Source of the DNA: Hippophae tibetana
Taxonomy: Eukaryota > Streptophyta > Magnoliopsida > Rosales > Elaeagnaceae
Direction of reading: 5' to 3'
NCBI GenBank assembly: GCA_037013495.1
Contig: CM072801.1
Coordinates: forward strand, 84,243,816 to 84,307,815
DNA: 64,000 nt
The notes under the pieces are model-generated. The model ran no database searches. It was not told where the DNA came from and saw only the letters and a list, made by a program, of their open reading frames with translations. Positions 11,326 through 23,482 of this stretch are shown piece after piece. The position numbers and the translations under genes were made by a program. Within the stretch, counting starts at the first letter, position 1. Each line of letters starts with the position of its first letter.

Positions 11326-14300
11326 AAAGATATGGTGTAAAACTTTCTTGTCGTGCCATATTTTTGTCCTTTCCTTGTAATGCTTGGAATTCTCATAAGC
11401 ATTCCACCATAGTTCATCCAATTTATTTATTTGTAGCATTTTTTTCTCAGTAGTTGCATCTATAGATGTATTCAACTATTTTAGTGCCCAATATGTTTTG
11501 TGCTCCAATTCTAATAGTAAGTGATATGTCTTTCCATAAACTAGCTTATATGAGGTGGTAAAAATTGGTGTTTTAAATGTAGTCCTATATGAATATAAAG
11601 CATCATCTAACTTAGATGACCAATCCTTCCTTGTAATGTTCACAATTTTCTCCAAAATTATTTTCAGTTATCTTTTTGATACCTCCACTTGCCCACATGT
11701 TTGGGGATGGTAGATGGTAGACACTTTATGATTAATCCTATACTTAGACAATAAGGACTTAAGTTCTTTATGAAAAAAAGGCACTACTTGCATCACTAAT
11801 AATGATCATAGGAGTTCAAACCTAGTGAATTTGTTTTTCTTCAAACATTTCATGACAGCTTTGGCATCACATTTGTTACTGGCTATGGCTTCTACCCACT
11901 TTGGCATGTAATCCACTCGTACAAGTATATATTGGTTACCAAAGAATGAAAATAATGGTCCCACAAATTCAATGCCCTAAACATCAAATAGTTCCTTTTG
12001 AAGTATACTATTTTGAGGCATCTCATGTCTATTTGAAATATTACCTATCCTCTGGCATCTTTCGCATGTCTTTATATAAATCTATATTTAAGCAATGTGG
12101 GCCAAAAATAACAAGATTTAAGTATGGTAGTTGCTATTTTTATGCTCCCAAAGTGACCTTTTTTATCAAATTTGTGGTGGTAGTAGTAAAGAATACTTCC
12201 AACTTCACCATAAGGTACATACCATCTCAAAATGCAATCACTGCATTCTTTATAGAGGTAAGGGTCATCCCAAAAGTATTGTTAAATTTCAAGGAAGAAT
12301 TTCTTATTTTGTTTCCATGTGAGGTTTGATGGAAGAATATTGATAGGTAGGAAATTTGCAATGTTTACATACCATATGATTTCTATTTGAGATACTGGGA
12401 AGAATTATCATATATTTTTGCTTCCCTTTCCAGTCTAAACAAATGGTTTGCTACCTAATTTTCTATTCCTTTTTTATCATGGATTTTATAGTCAAATTCT
12501 TGTAGAAAGAGAACCCATCATATCAATCTTGGTTGACATCTTTCTTTGTCTTGGGGTATTTTATTGTAGAATAATCCATGTAGATAGTCACTTTGGTTCC
12601 AACCAAATAGGATCTGAATTTCTCAAAGGCATATACAGGGCAATCGGTTTTTTCTCTATAGTAGCATAATTCCTTTGAGCCTTATTATATGTCTTTCTTG
12701 CATAAAATATGGCACAGAACATTTTGTCTCTTCGCTTTCCAAGAACAACTCCAATAGCAAAATCACACATCAACTCAAAGAGCTTGCTCTAATCTGGTAT
12801 GATTATAACAGGTGCTGGTACTAGTTTCTCTTTAAGGACTTGGAATGCCATTAAACATTTAACAGCAAATTTAAATGGCATGTCTTTTTCCGAAAGATTG
12901 CACAAGGGTTTGGAGATTTGGGAAAAATATTTTATGAATCTATGGTAAAAGCCTACATGCCTAAGAAAACTCCTTACTCCTTGTACATCAGTTGGTGGTA
13001 GTAGTTTATCAATCAGTTCTATCTTAGCTCTATTAACCTCAATACCATTGGTTGAGACTTTGTGGCCTAAGATTATACCTTCAAGTACCATGAAATGACA
13101 CTTCTCCTAGTCTAAAACAAAATTTGTTTCTTCACATCTTTGTAGCACTAAAGAGGTGTAGACATTTATCAAAGTTGTTTCCAAAGATCAAAAAATAATC
13201 CATGAAGATTTATAGATGCTTCCCCACCATGTCAAAGAAAAAAGCCATCATGTAGCCTTGAAATGTCCCAGTTTCATTGCATAATCCAAACAACATTCTC
13301 TTAAAATAAAAAGCTCCATAAGGATATGTGAAGGTGGTATTTTTTTGTTCTTTGGGTGCCACAAAAATTTGGTTATAGCCAAATTATACATCTAGAAGGA
13401 CAAAAACAAATCACCTAAATAATCTATCAAGCATTTGATCCATGAATGGGAGAGGGAAATGGGCCTTCCTTGAAGCTATAGTTACTTTAAAAAAATCCAT
13501 ACATACTCTCCATCTTTCACCATAATGACTCCTCCTTTCTTTGGCACACATTGAGCTAGGCTTACCCATTCAATGTCTTATACTGGGTAAATGATGCCCA
13601 TTTCTAGCCACTTGATAATTTCCTCTTAACTACTTATTTCATAATGGGATTTAAGGGGCATTGTGCATGCCTTGTGGATTTAACTCCATCTTCTAGGAAG
13701 ATTTTATTCATGCATATATATGGTCTTATGCCTAAGATGTTGGAAATAGATCAACCTTTAGCTCTTTTGAATTTCCTTAGCACCTTTAGTAGTGCTTCTA
13801 CTTGCTCCATACTTAGATTAGTAGAGATTATGACTAGAAGCATCTCGTTATCACCTAAAAATGCATAAAAAGATGAGATGATAAAGGTTTAAGCTCTAAT
13901 TTGGGTGGCTCCTCAATGGATGATTTAACTGTTGAGATTGTATCAAGACATTCCATAATGCATTTGATAAGCACATGAGAGGCGTGTTTTCTAAACAATT
14001 CACATAAGTCATAATATCAACCTTTTATTTCATACTTTCAAAATTAAAATAGGTTGATTTTTTTCTTGGTTAGTTTATTCCCTTGTTCATAGCATCATGT
14101 GTTAAAGTTTTAAGTAGGGGTAGTTCACCAACTTTTGTTAAGATACTGGTATGAATGTTTTTAACTACGTGAGTGTCACAGTATTCATAGCAAGTGTGTT
14201 CATAGAATTAACAAGCATATAAACTAAAGAATCACTAGGGAACATGTCAATAAGCAAAGTAGTGGTTAGCTCATCAATATTGATGTGGACCCTCTAGATG

Positions 14301-14355
14301 AACAACACTAGGAACCCACGAGCTCAAAGGAATAGGAACAACCGATTTGTTAGGA
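11326..14355 (-). mobile_element. Athila-like gypsy pol (integrase, RNase H, reverse transcriptase)
   Basis: Read right to left: linker/protease side (14310-13650), reverse transcriptase (13640-12800), RNase H (12780-12450), integrase (12440-11330). Diagnostic words on the minus strand are GHKVSTNGIEVNRAKIELI followed by LPPTDVQGVRSFLRH and GFYHRF in the reverse-transcriptase/RNase H hinge. In integrase they are LDELWWNAYENSKHYKE, the Athila-type signature. Product roles known from the family: cDNA synthesis and integration. Broken, with many breaks; an old fossil. It is bounded on the right by the Z-LTR element. Confidence 0.8.
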
Positions 14356-14358
14356 ACG

Positions 14359-14904
14359 TTTTGAAGATGATTGGATTAAAACCCTAAGGAAACATAGTCC
14401 TTAAAACCCTAACCTTGCTATTCCACAAAGTTTGATCACTCCCTTTGATAAGTAAAATTCAAGCATTGAATCAAGAACATAAGAAGGAAAAGAAAAAATC
14501 ATTCTTAAATAAACTAGTTAAAATTATCAAAAGGTCCCCCACAAAATTACATAGCTGCTGCATTTTATAAGAAACAAACCCTTAAGACTAAAAATAATTA
14601 TGATAAATAAAATATAAAAGGCCCACAATTAACTAAAATTAAAATTGCTTCCTAAATTAATCTGAACATCCAAATCTATCCCTTGAATAAAAAGATAATA
14701 AACCATCCTTGGTGAAGCTTTGTAATCCTCAAATTTAGTTTTAGATTCTTCTAGCCCAGCCTCTTTGTATTACACTTTATGATCAATCCTTGCAAAGTTA
14801 CTTTCATCCTCTTTGTCTTTGCCTTAGTCATTATACCGATAATTCCTTGCAAAGGATCTTGAGAATATTTGGGATCATCAACTTCGTCAGTACCTCGATC
14901 TCCA
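14359..14904 (-). mobile_element. LTR Z, 3' LTR of a CRM-like gypsy
   Basis: A second Z copy lies at 34531-35108, and the two align along their length (for example ACCCTAAGGAAACA and TAATAAACCATCCTTGGTGA here). On the minus strand it begins TGGAGATC just after a purine-rich tract (GAAGGAGGAATAA) and the motif GATTCGAGGACGAATC, which is the polypurine-tract context of plant chromoviruses. A short reading frame continues from integrase into the LTR, as CRM elements are known to do. Confidence 0.7.
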
Positions 14905-17900
14905 TTATTCCTCCTTCTATTTGTAATGATTCGTCCTCGAATCACCAAGATCAAACAAACATAAATTAGCAACAAGAAAAGTTGCACTAACATTACCATA
15001 GTCCCTTGGAAAATCTAGCTTGTAGGCATTATCATTGATCCATTCCAAGACTTGAGAAGGTCCATCTCCTCGAGCCTGCAATTTTGATTTATGTTGTATG
15101 GGAAACCTCTCCTTATACACGTGCACCCAAACCCAATCTCTAGGTTGGAAAACAACCTTCACACACCCCTTATTGGCTTCTTTATCTTATTTCTCATTCT
15201 TCTATTCTAGGTTGGCTCGAACTCTGGCATGTAAATCTATCACAAAATATTCTTTTTTTCTTACCATTAAGATTAGCATGCTCATTAGTAGGCAAAAGTA
15301 AAATATCCATAGTTGTTAAAGGATTAAATCCATAACCAATTTCAAAAGGAGAAAACAAAGTAGAATGAACAATCATATTATATGCAAACTCAATATGTGG
15401 CAAACACTTCTTCCACTATCTTAAGTTATTTTGAATGATAGCACCTAACAAAGTAATGAGTGCTCTATTAACTACTTTAATTTGACCATCTATTTGAAGA
15501 TGTGCAATTATAGAAAATAATAGTTTATTTCCTAATTTATTCCATGAAGTATGCCAAAAATGACTTAAGAACTTAATATATCTATCACTAACAATTTTCT
15601 TAGGAAACCCATGCAAATGAATTACTTCTTTAAATAAAAAAAAACTTCAATATATTTTGCATCATTAGTTTTAGAACATGCAATAAAATGAGCCATTTTA
15701 CTAAACCTATCAATAATAACAAATATGATATCCTTACCACTTTGAGTCCTTGGTAATCCTAAAACGAAATCCATAGATATATCAATCCAATGTTGATTAG
15801 GTACAAGTAAAGGGGTATACAAGCCATGCGGTCTAACTTTAGATTTTACATGCCTATATGTAATTCACTTATCACAAATAGATTGCACCAAAGTGACCCA
15901 TCAAACCTCCCCCATGACTTTCCCTAAAACTCACGAACAGAAAAAATATGCATACATAATTTATCTTTGTTGAATATAAATCCTTTATGCCTATAAAAAT
16001 CACCAAATGCATACTTATCACATGCATTCCGTACTTGGTTGAAATCTGAATCATTGGCATACAAATCCTTAAGTAATTAAAAACCAAGTAATTTGGTTTG
16101 ATATGAAAGTAAGTAATAAGTACATCCTAGAAAATGCATTAGACACAACATTTTCCTTCTCATGCTTGTATTTTTTTACATAAGAAAATGTTTCTATGAA
16201 CTCCAACCACTTATCATGTCTTTTATTAAGTTGACCTATGGTCTTCAAGAACTTCAAACTCTCATTATTAGAATGAATGATTATTTCCCTCATCCACAAG
16301 TAATGCTACCATGTTTGAAGAGTTCTCACTAATGCATAAAGCTCTTTCTAGTAAGTAAGATAATTCAACACTACCCAACTTAGATTTTTCCTAAATTAAG
16401 CGATTGGTTTGGAATCTTGCATCAAAAAAGCTCATATGCCAATCATAGATGCATCACATTCTATCTCAAAAGCTTTATCAAATTTAGGCAAACACAAAAA
16501 AGGTACATTAGTTAGCTTATCTTTTAAAGTTTTTAAAGCTCAATCATCCCTATCATCCTACTCAAAAACAATATTCTTTTTAACAAGTTCATTCAAAGGT
16601 GCAGCATTAGAACTAAAATCTTTAACAAACATTTGATAAAAACTCACTAAACCATGAAAACTTCTTAGGTGTAGGCCAATCCCTTATTTCCTTTACTTTT
16701 CCTTCATCAATACTAATACCTTGGCAAATCTAATAATAGCCATTCTGTAAATAAATTTTTGAAAACGAATGAGAACCATGCAATTCATCAAGCATATCAT
16801 TTAATCTAGGGATAAGATGCCTATAGTGTTAATTGTTTAGCAATCCACACACATGCACCATGTTCCATCTTTATTTGGGACTAAGATGATAAGAACCAAA
16901 CATGGGTTGAGACTCTCCCTTACAAATCCCTTTTATAGCAACTCATCCACTTGCCTTTGTATCCCCTTTGTTTCTTCAGTATTAGCTCTGTAAGTAGGTC
17001 AATTCAGTATTGTTAATCTAGGTGTGAAGTCTACTTGATGCTCAATTCCTCTCAAAGGAGGTAATCCATGGGTAATCTCTTTAGGAAATAGGTCCTCAAA
17101 GTCCTACAATAAGGATAAAACAATACTAGGCAAATATGAGTTAAGATCGTTAGTAGAAAGATAAACATCCTTGAACATAAGTACAAGTACTTGTTTCCTT
17201 GCCATCATTACACTCTTAATCTCATGTTTTTCGACAATTAGACTCAGTCTTTTATTTTCCTTTCCTATTTGCTCATAATTCTCACCTTTTTGCTCATTTT
17301 CTCTTCATTTTCCTTCTTCGCCTCACTTGCTCTCCTTTTATTTTACTATTGCTCACACTTTTTTCTCCCTCATCTTACATGCTCTTGTTACCCTAATCTG
17401 GTCCTCATAAGGTTGCAAAGGTTTGAGAGGGGCTCATACAATATTTCATCTAGTCATTACAAAAGAATAACAATTTTTGTACCTATCATGCAACACACAA
17501 CTATCAAACTATCACTATCGACCAAGAAATTTATGACCAATATACATCAGTGCCACATCACAGAGAACCTCATTCTCAAACAGGCCAATCAAAAAAAGAA
17601 CCCAAACTTGTTTGTTGACCTTTACTTCTCCATAATAATTTAGTCATTGTAGCTTGTACGGTTTACGATGCTTCTGCCACTTCAAATTCAACTTTTCTAC
17701 CAACAATGTACTAGCAACATTAATGTAACTCTCACTATCAATAATCAAAGTACATACATTGTCCTTCACGTGTCATATATCATTCATTCTTAGCCTATAT
17801 ACTTAGAGCTCTCCTCATGACAAGTAAATCCCCATGCATTGGTTCTTCCATTTCAACATCAGAACAATCCTATAATGGTTGCATCTCATTGTCACTTAAA

Positions 17901-18447
17901 CTAGCACTTTCAATTTCTCAATTTACGCGTACAACCATTACCTTTTTGTTTGGGCATTTAGAAGCAATATGTATGAGTCCTTGGCACCTAAAATACTTAA
18001 TATCACGTGACTTAGTAAGATTTTTAGTTTTAAGTTTACCCTTAGGAACAGTAACTGAATTCTTCAACTTTACTTCATCTTTTGTTCTTCCTATTTGATA
18101 TCCACAGAGAGCTAGAGGGTGAACTAGATCTAAACCTCTAAGACTTTATTTTCTTCTCCATTTTAATGGCCTTGTGCAGTAGTTCCTCCATCTCTGCGTA
18201 ATGTTACAACCCAACCATGTTAGCAATCTCCCTTTTTCAATCTAACAATGAATCTAGCCTTTATTGCTTCTCTATCTTCCTCTATGTTTTCTCTAATCAT
18301 GGTGATTTTCAACTCTTTATAATGATACTCTACACTCATGGAACCTTGAACCAACCCTTGCAACTTTCTATATAAATCCCAATATTTATAGCTAGGTATA
18401 AATCTCTTACGCATCACCAACTTCATATCTTCCCATGACTGAAAAGG
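14905..18447 (-). mobile_element. CRM-like chromovirus: integrase to gag part 1
   Basis: On the minus strand, integrase C-terminus near 14917-15162 reads WVHVYKERFPIQHKSKL, ARGDGPSQVLEWINDNAYKL and NVSATFLVANL, typical of CRM-type chromoviruses. The integrase core follows (15400-15830, [20 protein letters not shown]), then RNase H (16070-16400), reverse transcriptase (16500-16990), a protease/linker and zinc-knuckle zone (17650-18010) and the C-terminal half of gag (18060-18447). The gag is cut by a solo X LTR at 18448 and resumes at 20251. CRM elements often sit in centromeric chromatin, so the family, if right, hints at location. Many breaks; fossil. Confidence 0.8.
18443..18447. repeat. 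Target-site duplication AAAGG, left copy
   Basis: AAAGG directly precedes the X LTR start TGATGAG at 18448. An identical AAAGG follows its end at 20246-20250. The 5-bp size is right for gypsy integration and proves the LTR inserted into this gag. Confidence 0.9.
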
Positions 18448-19730
18448 TGATGAGCGAAAACCGGCATCACCGATTCTTGCCAATACTTTAGTTTTAATAT
18501 TTATAAAACTCTCGCAAGTGCACGAATCATTTCGTAGAAAATGATAAGTATACTCCCAAGGTCGATCTAAGGAAGGAATGTATGTGGTTTTTAATTTATT
18601 ATTCAAACTTTTAAAAATGAAATTAAATCCTAAACATCCTGTCACAATATTTTGGGTTTTGTGTTTTTAATTTACTTACATAAAAATAAACATAGATTCA
18701 ATAAACATTTATGAAAATTTTATCATTTATAATGGTGGAGTATTTATGAATATAATAACTAAGTTAATTATGCTTGCTCATATAATTTAGGTTATTAAAG
18801 ATATGAATTGATATTTATTGATTCTCCCTTTTTTTGTATGAATACCACCTTTGGTGGGGTTAGATATTCTTTGTTAACTAAACAAATCAATTAACACCTA
18901 TGGGTGGGATTGATAACTAATTTGGTTAATTAAATTAATTCTTTTTCTAAGAGATTGAAAATGAACCATTTAAATACCACATTTGGTGGGTTTAGACAAT
19001 TTAAACTTTATTCAAGATGTCCAAATTAAACCAAAGAATTTAATTATCCGGGTAGTAACTTTCAAGTTTTAAAACCACTACTTAAAACATGTTGTCAATA
19101 CATTTTCAGATAATAATTCTTATAAAAACTTTTGAAATAGAGCTTCACTCTAACTACCAGGCGATTGTACCAACAAATACAAGAGCACTACTCTAAATCA
19201 GACCGGATAACTAAACCTTAAAATCTAATTTTCAAGTTTAACTTTGTAATGAAAAATAATATATTTCTCTCTAACATTCTTAATATAAAATCTTGAATAA
19301 AAACAAAATCAATTCATTTTAGATATTTTTACCTATTTAATATTTCGCAAGCATAACAACGTTATTATTACATCATGTTTATAAACAGCCAGCACAGTTA
19401 AATTTAATCACAGATAAATTGAATATAACATGTAAGAATAAAACATAAAAAATAATTGTAAAGAAAATAAAATCCTTACAGAACTTCGACGCTATTCCCG
19501 TTGTTGGAAAACCTCCAAGCGGAATTTGCACTCCCATTTATTGAATCAAAAAGCTAATAAATTACAAAATCATAACTAGTTCTTCCCAAAAAGGGAACAA
19601 CTCTAAAACTAAGAGAAATTAACTAAGAAAAGCTAAAAACTAAGAAAAACTAAAAAATCTAAGAAAAGAGAGAAAGAAAGAGAGAAAAGAATGTGTTTTG
19701 AGGTGTGTTTAGAAGTTAAGGGAAGGGGGG

Positions 19731-19740
19731 TATTTATAGG
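19731..19740 (-). promoter_or_regulatory. TATA box of LTR X promoter
   Basis: The complement reads CCTATAAATA and is followed on the minus strand by CCCCCCTTCCC and a CT-rich leader, a typical plant Pol II promoter layout. The related copy at 21685-23482 keeps TATAAAAGG at the matching place (near 22997). Confidence 0.7.
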
Positions 19741-19829
19741 TGAGGATGGAGAGAAAAAGTGAGTAAACAAATGTTAAAAAAATGTAAAAACGCAGAGTGC
19801 AAATGCTGAGGTCATTGATGATGTCAGCA

Positions 19830-19854
19830 TGACGTCATGGGGCGGCTGCACGTG
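19830..19854. promoter_or_regulatory. TGACGTCA and G-box CACGTG motifs in LTR X
   Basis: The palindrome TGACGTCA (19830-19837) and the G-box CACGTG (19849-19854) sit roughly 90-115 bp upstream of the TATA box in promoter orientation. Both are classical plant bZIP/bHLH binding sequences, and related TGACG motifs occur in stress-responsive retroelement LTRs. That they act here is inference. Confidence 0.5.
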
Positions 19855-20143
19855 AAAAATGGGGCGAAATGGGCATCGACGTGCGCGGAGGACAGCTGGG
19901 CGCGCGGAAGGGCTGGTGCTGCGCGCAAAGGCACGCGCGTGAACAGTAATGGCGCGTGCGGGATTGGGCGTGCTGCGCGCGGCTGGGCGCTAGGCGGCAT
20001 GATTTTATCCTTTTTGACATTTTGACATTTTCTCCAGTATTCCTCTTTGAGTCTTTAAGTTGCATTTTTAAGCCAAAATACCTGAAAAGCAATAAAAATA
20101 CCCGTGATTCCGAAAAAGACAAATATATATAAATATATGATAA

Positions 20144-20145
<2 letters not shown>

Positions 20146-20188
<43 letters not shown>
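20146..20188. repeat. AT dinucleotide microsatellite
   Basis: An uninterrupted run of about 21 AT units inside the solo LTR X. Comparable shorter AT runs occur at 49918-49943 and 51738-51764. Confidence 0.95.
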
Positions 20189-20191
<3 letters not shown>

Positions 20192-20245
20192 TGAATTAAT
20201 GTGCATAAAATCATTTTAATTTTAGTGCTTTTTGAGCACTCATCA

Positions 20246-20250
20246 AAAGG
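20246..20250. repeat. Target-site duplication AAAGG, right copy
   Basis: Identical to 18443-18447; follows the LTR X end CTCATCA. Confidence 0.9.
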
Positions 20251-20640
20251 TCTCTCACCATTCTTTAGCCTATTGACCACCAATTCATCCCACTGTATAC
20301 CTGCATAATTTATAAACTCCAAGGTTCCTAAATTTACTTTATTCTCCTTGGAGTAATTATGATAATCAAATATGTGATCAACCTTTCTTTTCCACCCCAA
20401 GTATTGCTCATGGTCATTCATTCCTTGAAAAGTTGGAACTATCATCTTTATACTACCTATATTGCTATCTCCTTTGGAGTCGACCTTCTTATCCCATTTA
20501 TTACTTGTTCTCTCTTCCACATTATAATTAACTTCTTCTTCATCATCAAACTCATGTCTTCTATGTGATTCAAAACTCGAAGATGATTCTAATTCATTCA
20601 ACCTTGCATTCATCAACTTACATTGGTCATTAAGGGCCGA
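20251..20640 (-). mobile_element. CRM-like gag, part 2 (N-terminal side)
   Basis: Minus-strand words MIVPTFQGMNDHEQYLGW, VDHIFDYHNYSKENKVN and GIQWDELVVNRLKNGERP are the N-terminal half of the gag whose C-terminal half ends at 18447. The solo X LTR lies between them. No 5' LTR of the Z type follows on the right within 1 kb, so the element is incomplete. Fossil. Confidence 0.8.
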
Positions 20641-21684
20641 TGAAAAATTTCATGTAAATTTGTAAAATAAAATGGAATGAAAGGTGTTATTCCTCATGCA
20701 TTCCCTCACATGTTTTCTTTCAAATAAGACTCTCATAACTCATGTTTCACATTATTTTGGCTTTTTATCGAAGGTCATCCTTGCCTTTTAGCACTCAAAG
20801 CCCAAGCTAGCCCCATTTTATGTTCTTAACATAATCAATGAATTCAGCTAATATTAAGAAGAAACCAATTTGTTGGTAGAAATCTCATAAATCAAAATTC
20901 TAAAACCTTAATTGAGGTAAATGGTGACAGAAAGAAAGTCCAAAGATGACTCTAAAGAACCAAATATAAGAAAGAATATATGAATAAGGATAAAAAAAAG
21001 TAAGAAAAAAAGAATATAAAAATATAAGGAAAGAAATAATAAGAATAAAAATATAAGAATATAAGAATATAAAGAAATAAAAAAGAAAGGAAACTAAAGG
21101 GAAGATGGAAAGAATATAAGAATAAGGGAAAGAGTAAATAATAAATTTTGAAAAGTTAAAATAGGAAAGAAATAATCTCAGTTAGAAATCTTGTCAAGAT
21201 CTTTCTTTTCTTATCTTCCTTGACCAAAATATGATACCTTTTTTAAAAAAAAATTGTTTGCTACTATGAATAGAAAATACAAAAACACAAATTCACAAAC
21301 TAAATGAACAAAAACTGGAAATAATGCAAAAAAAGATGCAGTAAACTTTAAACACTTACTAAGTGGTGTAAACAATATAATTTGAGGTAAAAAGTATAGT
21401 GAATAAGGAACTAACAAAAGTTATGACTATTTAAAGTTGGAACTCCAATTTATAGTAATTGAGTGGAGCTTCGATTTGATATGCTATATTAGTCGTTCTA
21501 TTACCCGAGTCAAAAGTTATGACTATTTAAAGTTGCAACTCCAATTTATCAATTTTTCTATAACTACGAACAGTAGCAATCTCTCTTTTCCTTTTTTTTT
21601 TGAAGAACAAAGATGGATTGAACACAGAAAATGAAGTACAAGAAAAAGATAGGAAGAATTTAAAGAGAACTATGAACCAAAATC
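20641..21684. other. Purine-rich, gene-free spacer
   Basis: No credible protein in six frames. 20990-21180 is a low-complexity A/G tract built of GAATATAA-like units. 21417-21549 holds a direct repeat listed separately. It probably consists of decayed gypsy untranslated sequence. Confidence 0.5.
21417..21549. repeat. 37-bp direct repeat
   Basis: AAAAGTTATGACTATTTAAA... occurs at 21417-21453 and again at 21512-21549 with one clear mismatch, 95 bp apart. It lies just outside the X LTR that starts at 21685. Confidence 0.85.
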
Positions 21685-23482
21685 TGATGAACAAAATTGA
21701 TATCGGGTTAGCAATATCAATTTTGCAAATACTCCGGTTTTATATTTGTAAAACTCTCACAAGTGCACAAATCATTTTATTGATAATGAAAAGTATACTC
21801 CCAAGGTCGATCTAAAGAAGGAATATATGTAGTTTTTAATTTATTATTCAAACTCTTATAAAAGAAAATTAAATCTTAAACATCCTATCACTATATTTTG
21901 ATTTTTTTGTGTTTCCGAATCTAATAACTTTAAAAAAACTAGATATGGATTCAATAAAAAATTATGCAAATTTTTATCATTCATAACAGTTAAGTATTTA
22001 TGGATATAATAATTAAGTTAATTATTCTTGCTCATATTATTTAGGTTATTAAATATATAAATTAATATTTATTGATTCTTTTTTTATATAAATACCACAT
22101 TTGGATGAGTGAGATATTATTTGTTAATTAAAAAAAATCAATTAACATCTACGAGTGAGATCGATAATTAATTTAGTTAATTAAATTAATTCTTTATTTC
22201 TAAGAGATTTAAAACGAACAATTTAAATGCCAATTTTGGCGGGGTTAGAAATTTTACAATTTATTCAAGGATTCAAAATTAAAACTAAGAATTTAATTAT
22301 CCGAGTACTAACTTTGAAGTTTTAAAACCATTACTGAAAATATATTATCCATACATTTTCAAGTAATAGTTCTTATAAAAACGTCTGAAATAAAGGTTCA
22401 CTCTAACAATTGGGTGATTGTACCAACAAATAAAATGATATTATTCTCAATTAGATCGGATAATTAAACATTAAAGCCTAATTTTCATATTTAAGTTTAA
22501 AATGAAAAGTAATATATTACTCCCTAATATCCTTAATATAAAATATTGAATAAAAACAAAATCAATTTATTTTATAGAAATGTTTTACCTATTTAATGTT
22601 TCGTAAGCATAACAACATTATTATTATATCATACTTACAAATAGCGAGATACGTTAAATTTAATCACAGATAAATTGAATATATCATATAAGAATAGAAC
22701 ATAAAAATAACTATAAGGAATTCATTTTAAAATTATATCGCAAAAGAATCATTACAAAACTTTAATGTTAATTCTATTTCTACAAAACCCCCCAAACAGA
22801 TTTGCATTTCTTTTTATTGAATCAAAAACTAGAAATTTACAAAAGCATAACTAGTTTCTCTCAAAAAGTAAAGAACTTTAAAACTAAAAAAACTAAAAAA
22901 ATAAGAAAGCTTTATAGAGAGATAAAGCTAGAGAGAGAGAGAGAGAGAGAGAAATGTGTGATTTTTGGGATGATTTTTACAATCAGGGAGAGGGTCCTTT
23001 TATAGGTGAGGAAAATACTAAAAAGTGGAAGAAAACAGTTTTGGACTCATTTGGACAAGTTGGCACGCACGTGGGAGCGTAAGTGCACACGGATAGGCAC
23101 ATGGGACTCGACAGATGCGGACAAATAGGGGAGTGGATCTCAGCATAACACATCCATGACTATGTACAGGACTCAGTGGATGCATGTAGCTTGGCCAACC
23201 GAGCAGGCTAGACATACGCACGGTTAGGCACTTTTGTTAGTTTTGACCCATTTTTTTTTAACTTTTTCTCATTTGTTTTCTCAATATATTGCCTCGAGTA
23301 TTTTATTTTAAGTCTTTAAATTATTTTTGAAGAAAAATACATACACAAATAATAAAAAAACATGTCAATCCATAAAAACAAATTTATATAAAAATATGAT
23401 AAAATCATAAAAATATAAATCTATTTAATCAATTAAAATATATTAAATCATGGTAATTTTAGTGCTTTTTAAAAATTTATCA
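21685..23482 (-). mobile_element. LTR X, 3' LTR of a minus-strand Athila-like gypsy
   Basis: It runs from TGATGAACAAAATTG to TTTATCA, 1798 bp, and aligns with the solo copy at 18448 over its whole length with many substitutions, so it is older. The promoter complement near 22995 and a GA microsatellite (22931-22950) correspond to the promoter and leader of the younger copy. The internal region of the element lies to the right (23483-29290). Confidence 0.8.
22931..22951. repeat. GA dinucleotide microsatellite
   Basis: About ten GA units in the leader part of LTR X; the CT-rich complement would lie just downstream of the LTR promoter. Confidence 0.9.

Larger units (their letters stand above)
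18448..20245 (-). mobile_element. Solo LTR X (1798 bp)
   Basis: The LTR runs from TGATGAGCG to CACTCATCA and is flanked by AAAGG on both sides. No internal region is present, so it is a solo LTR left after recombination between two LTRs. Promoter orientation is minus: the complement of 19731-19740 reads CCTATAAATA and is followed by a CT-rich leader. A GC- and CpG-rich segment (19835-20000) and an AT microsatellite (20146-20188) lie upstream of the promoter. It is close to the copy at 41721 and about as long as the copy at 21685-23482 (1798 bp). It looks recent because its CpG sites survive. Confidence 0.9.

Noticed and set aside
12131-12669. Plus-strand frames of 60-140 codons
   Set aside because: They are antisense to the integrase and RNase H regions of the minus-strand gypsy.
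22802-23005. Lysine/glutamate-rich small protein
   Set aside because: Lies in the LTR X leader and depends on the GA microsatellite.
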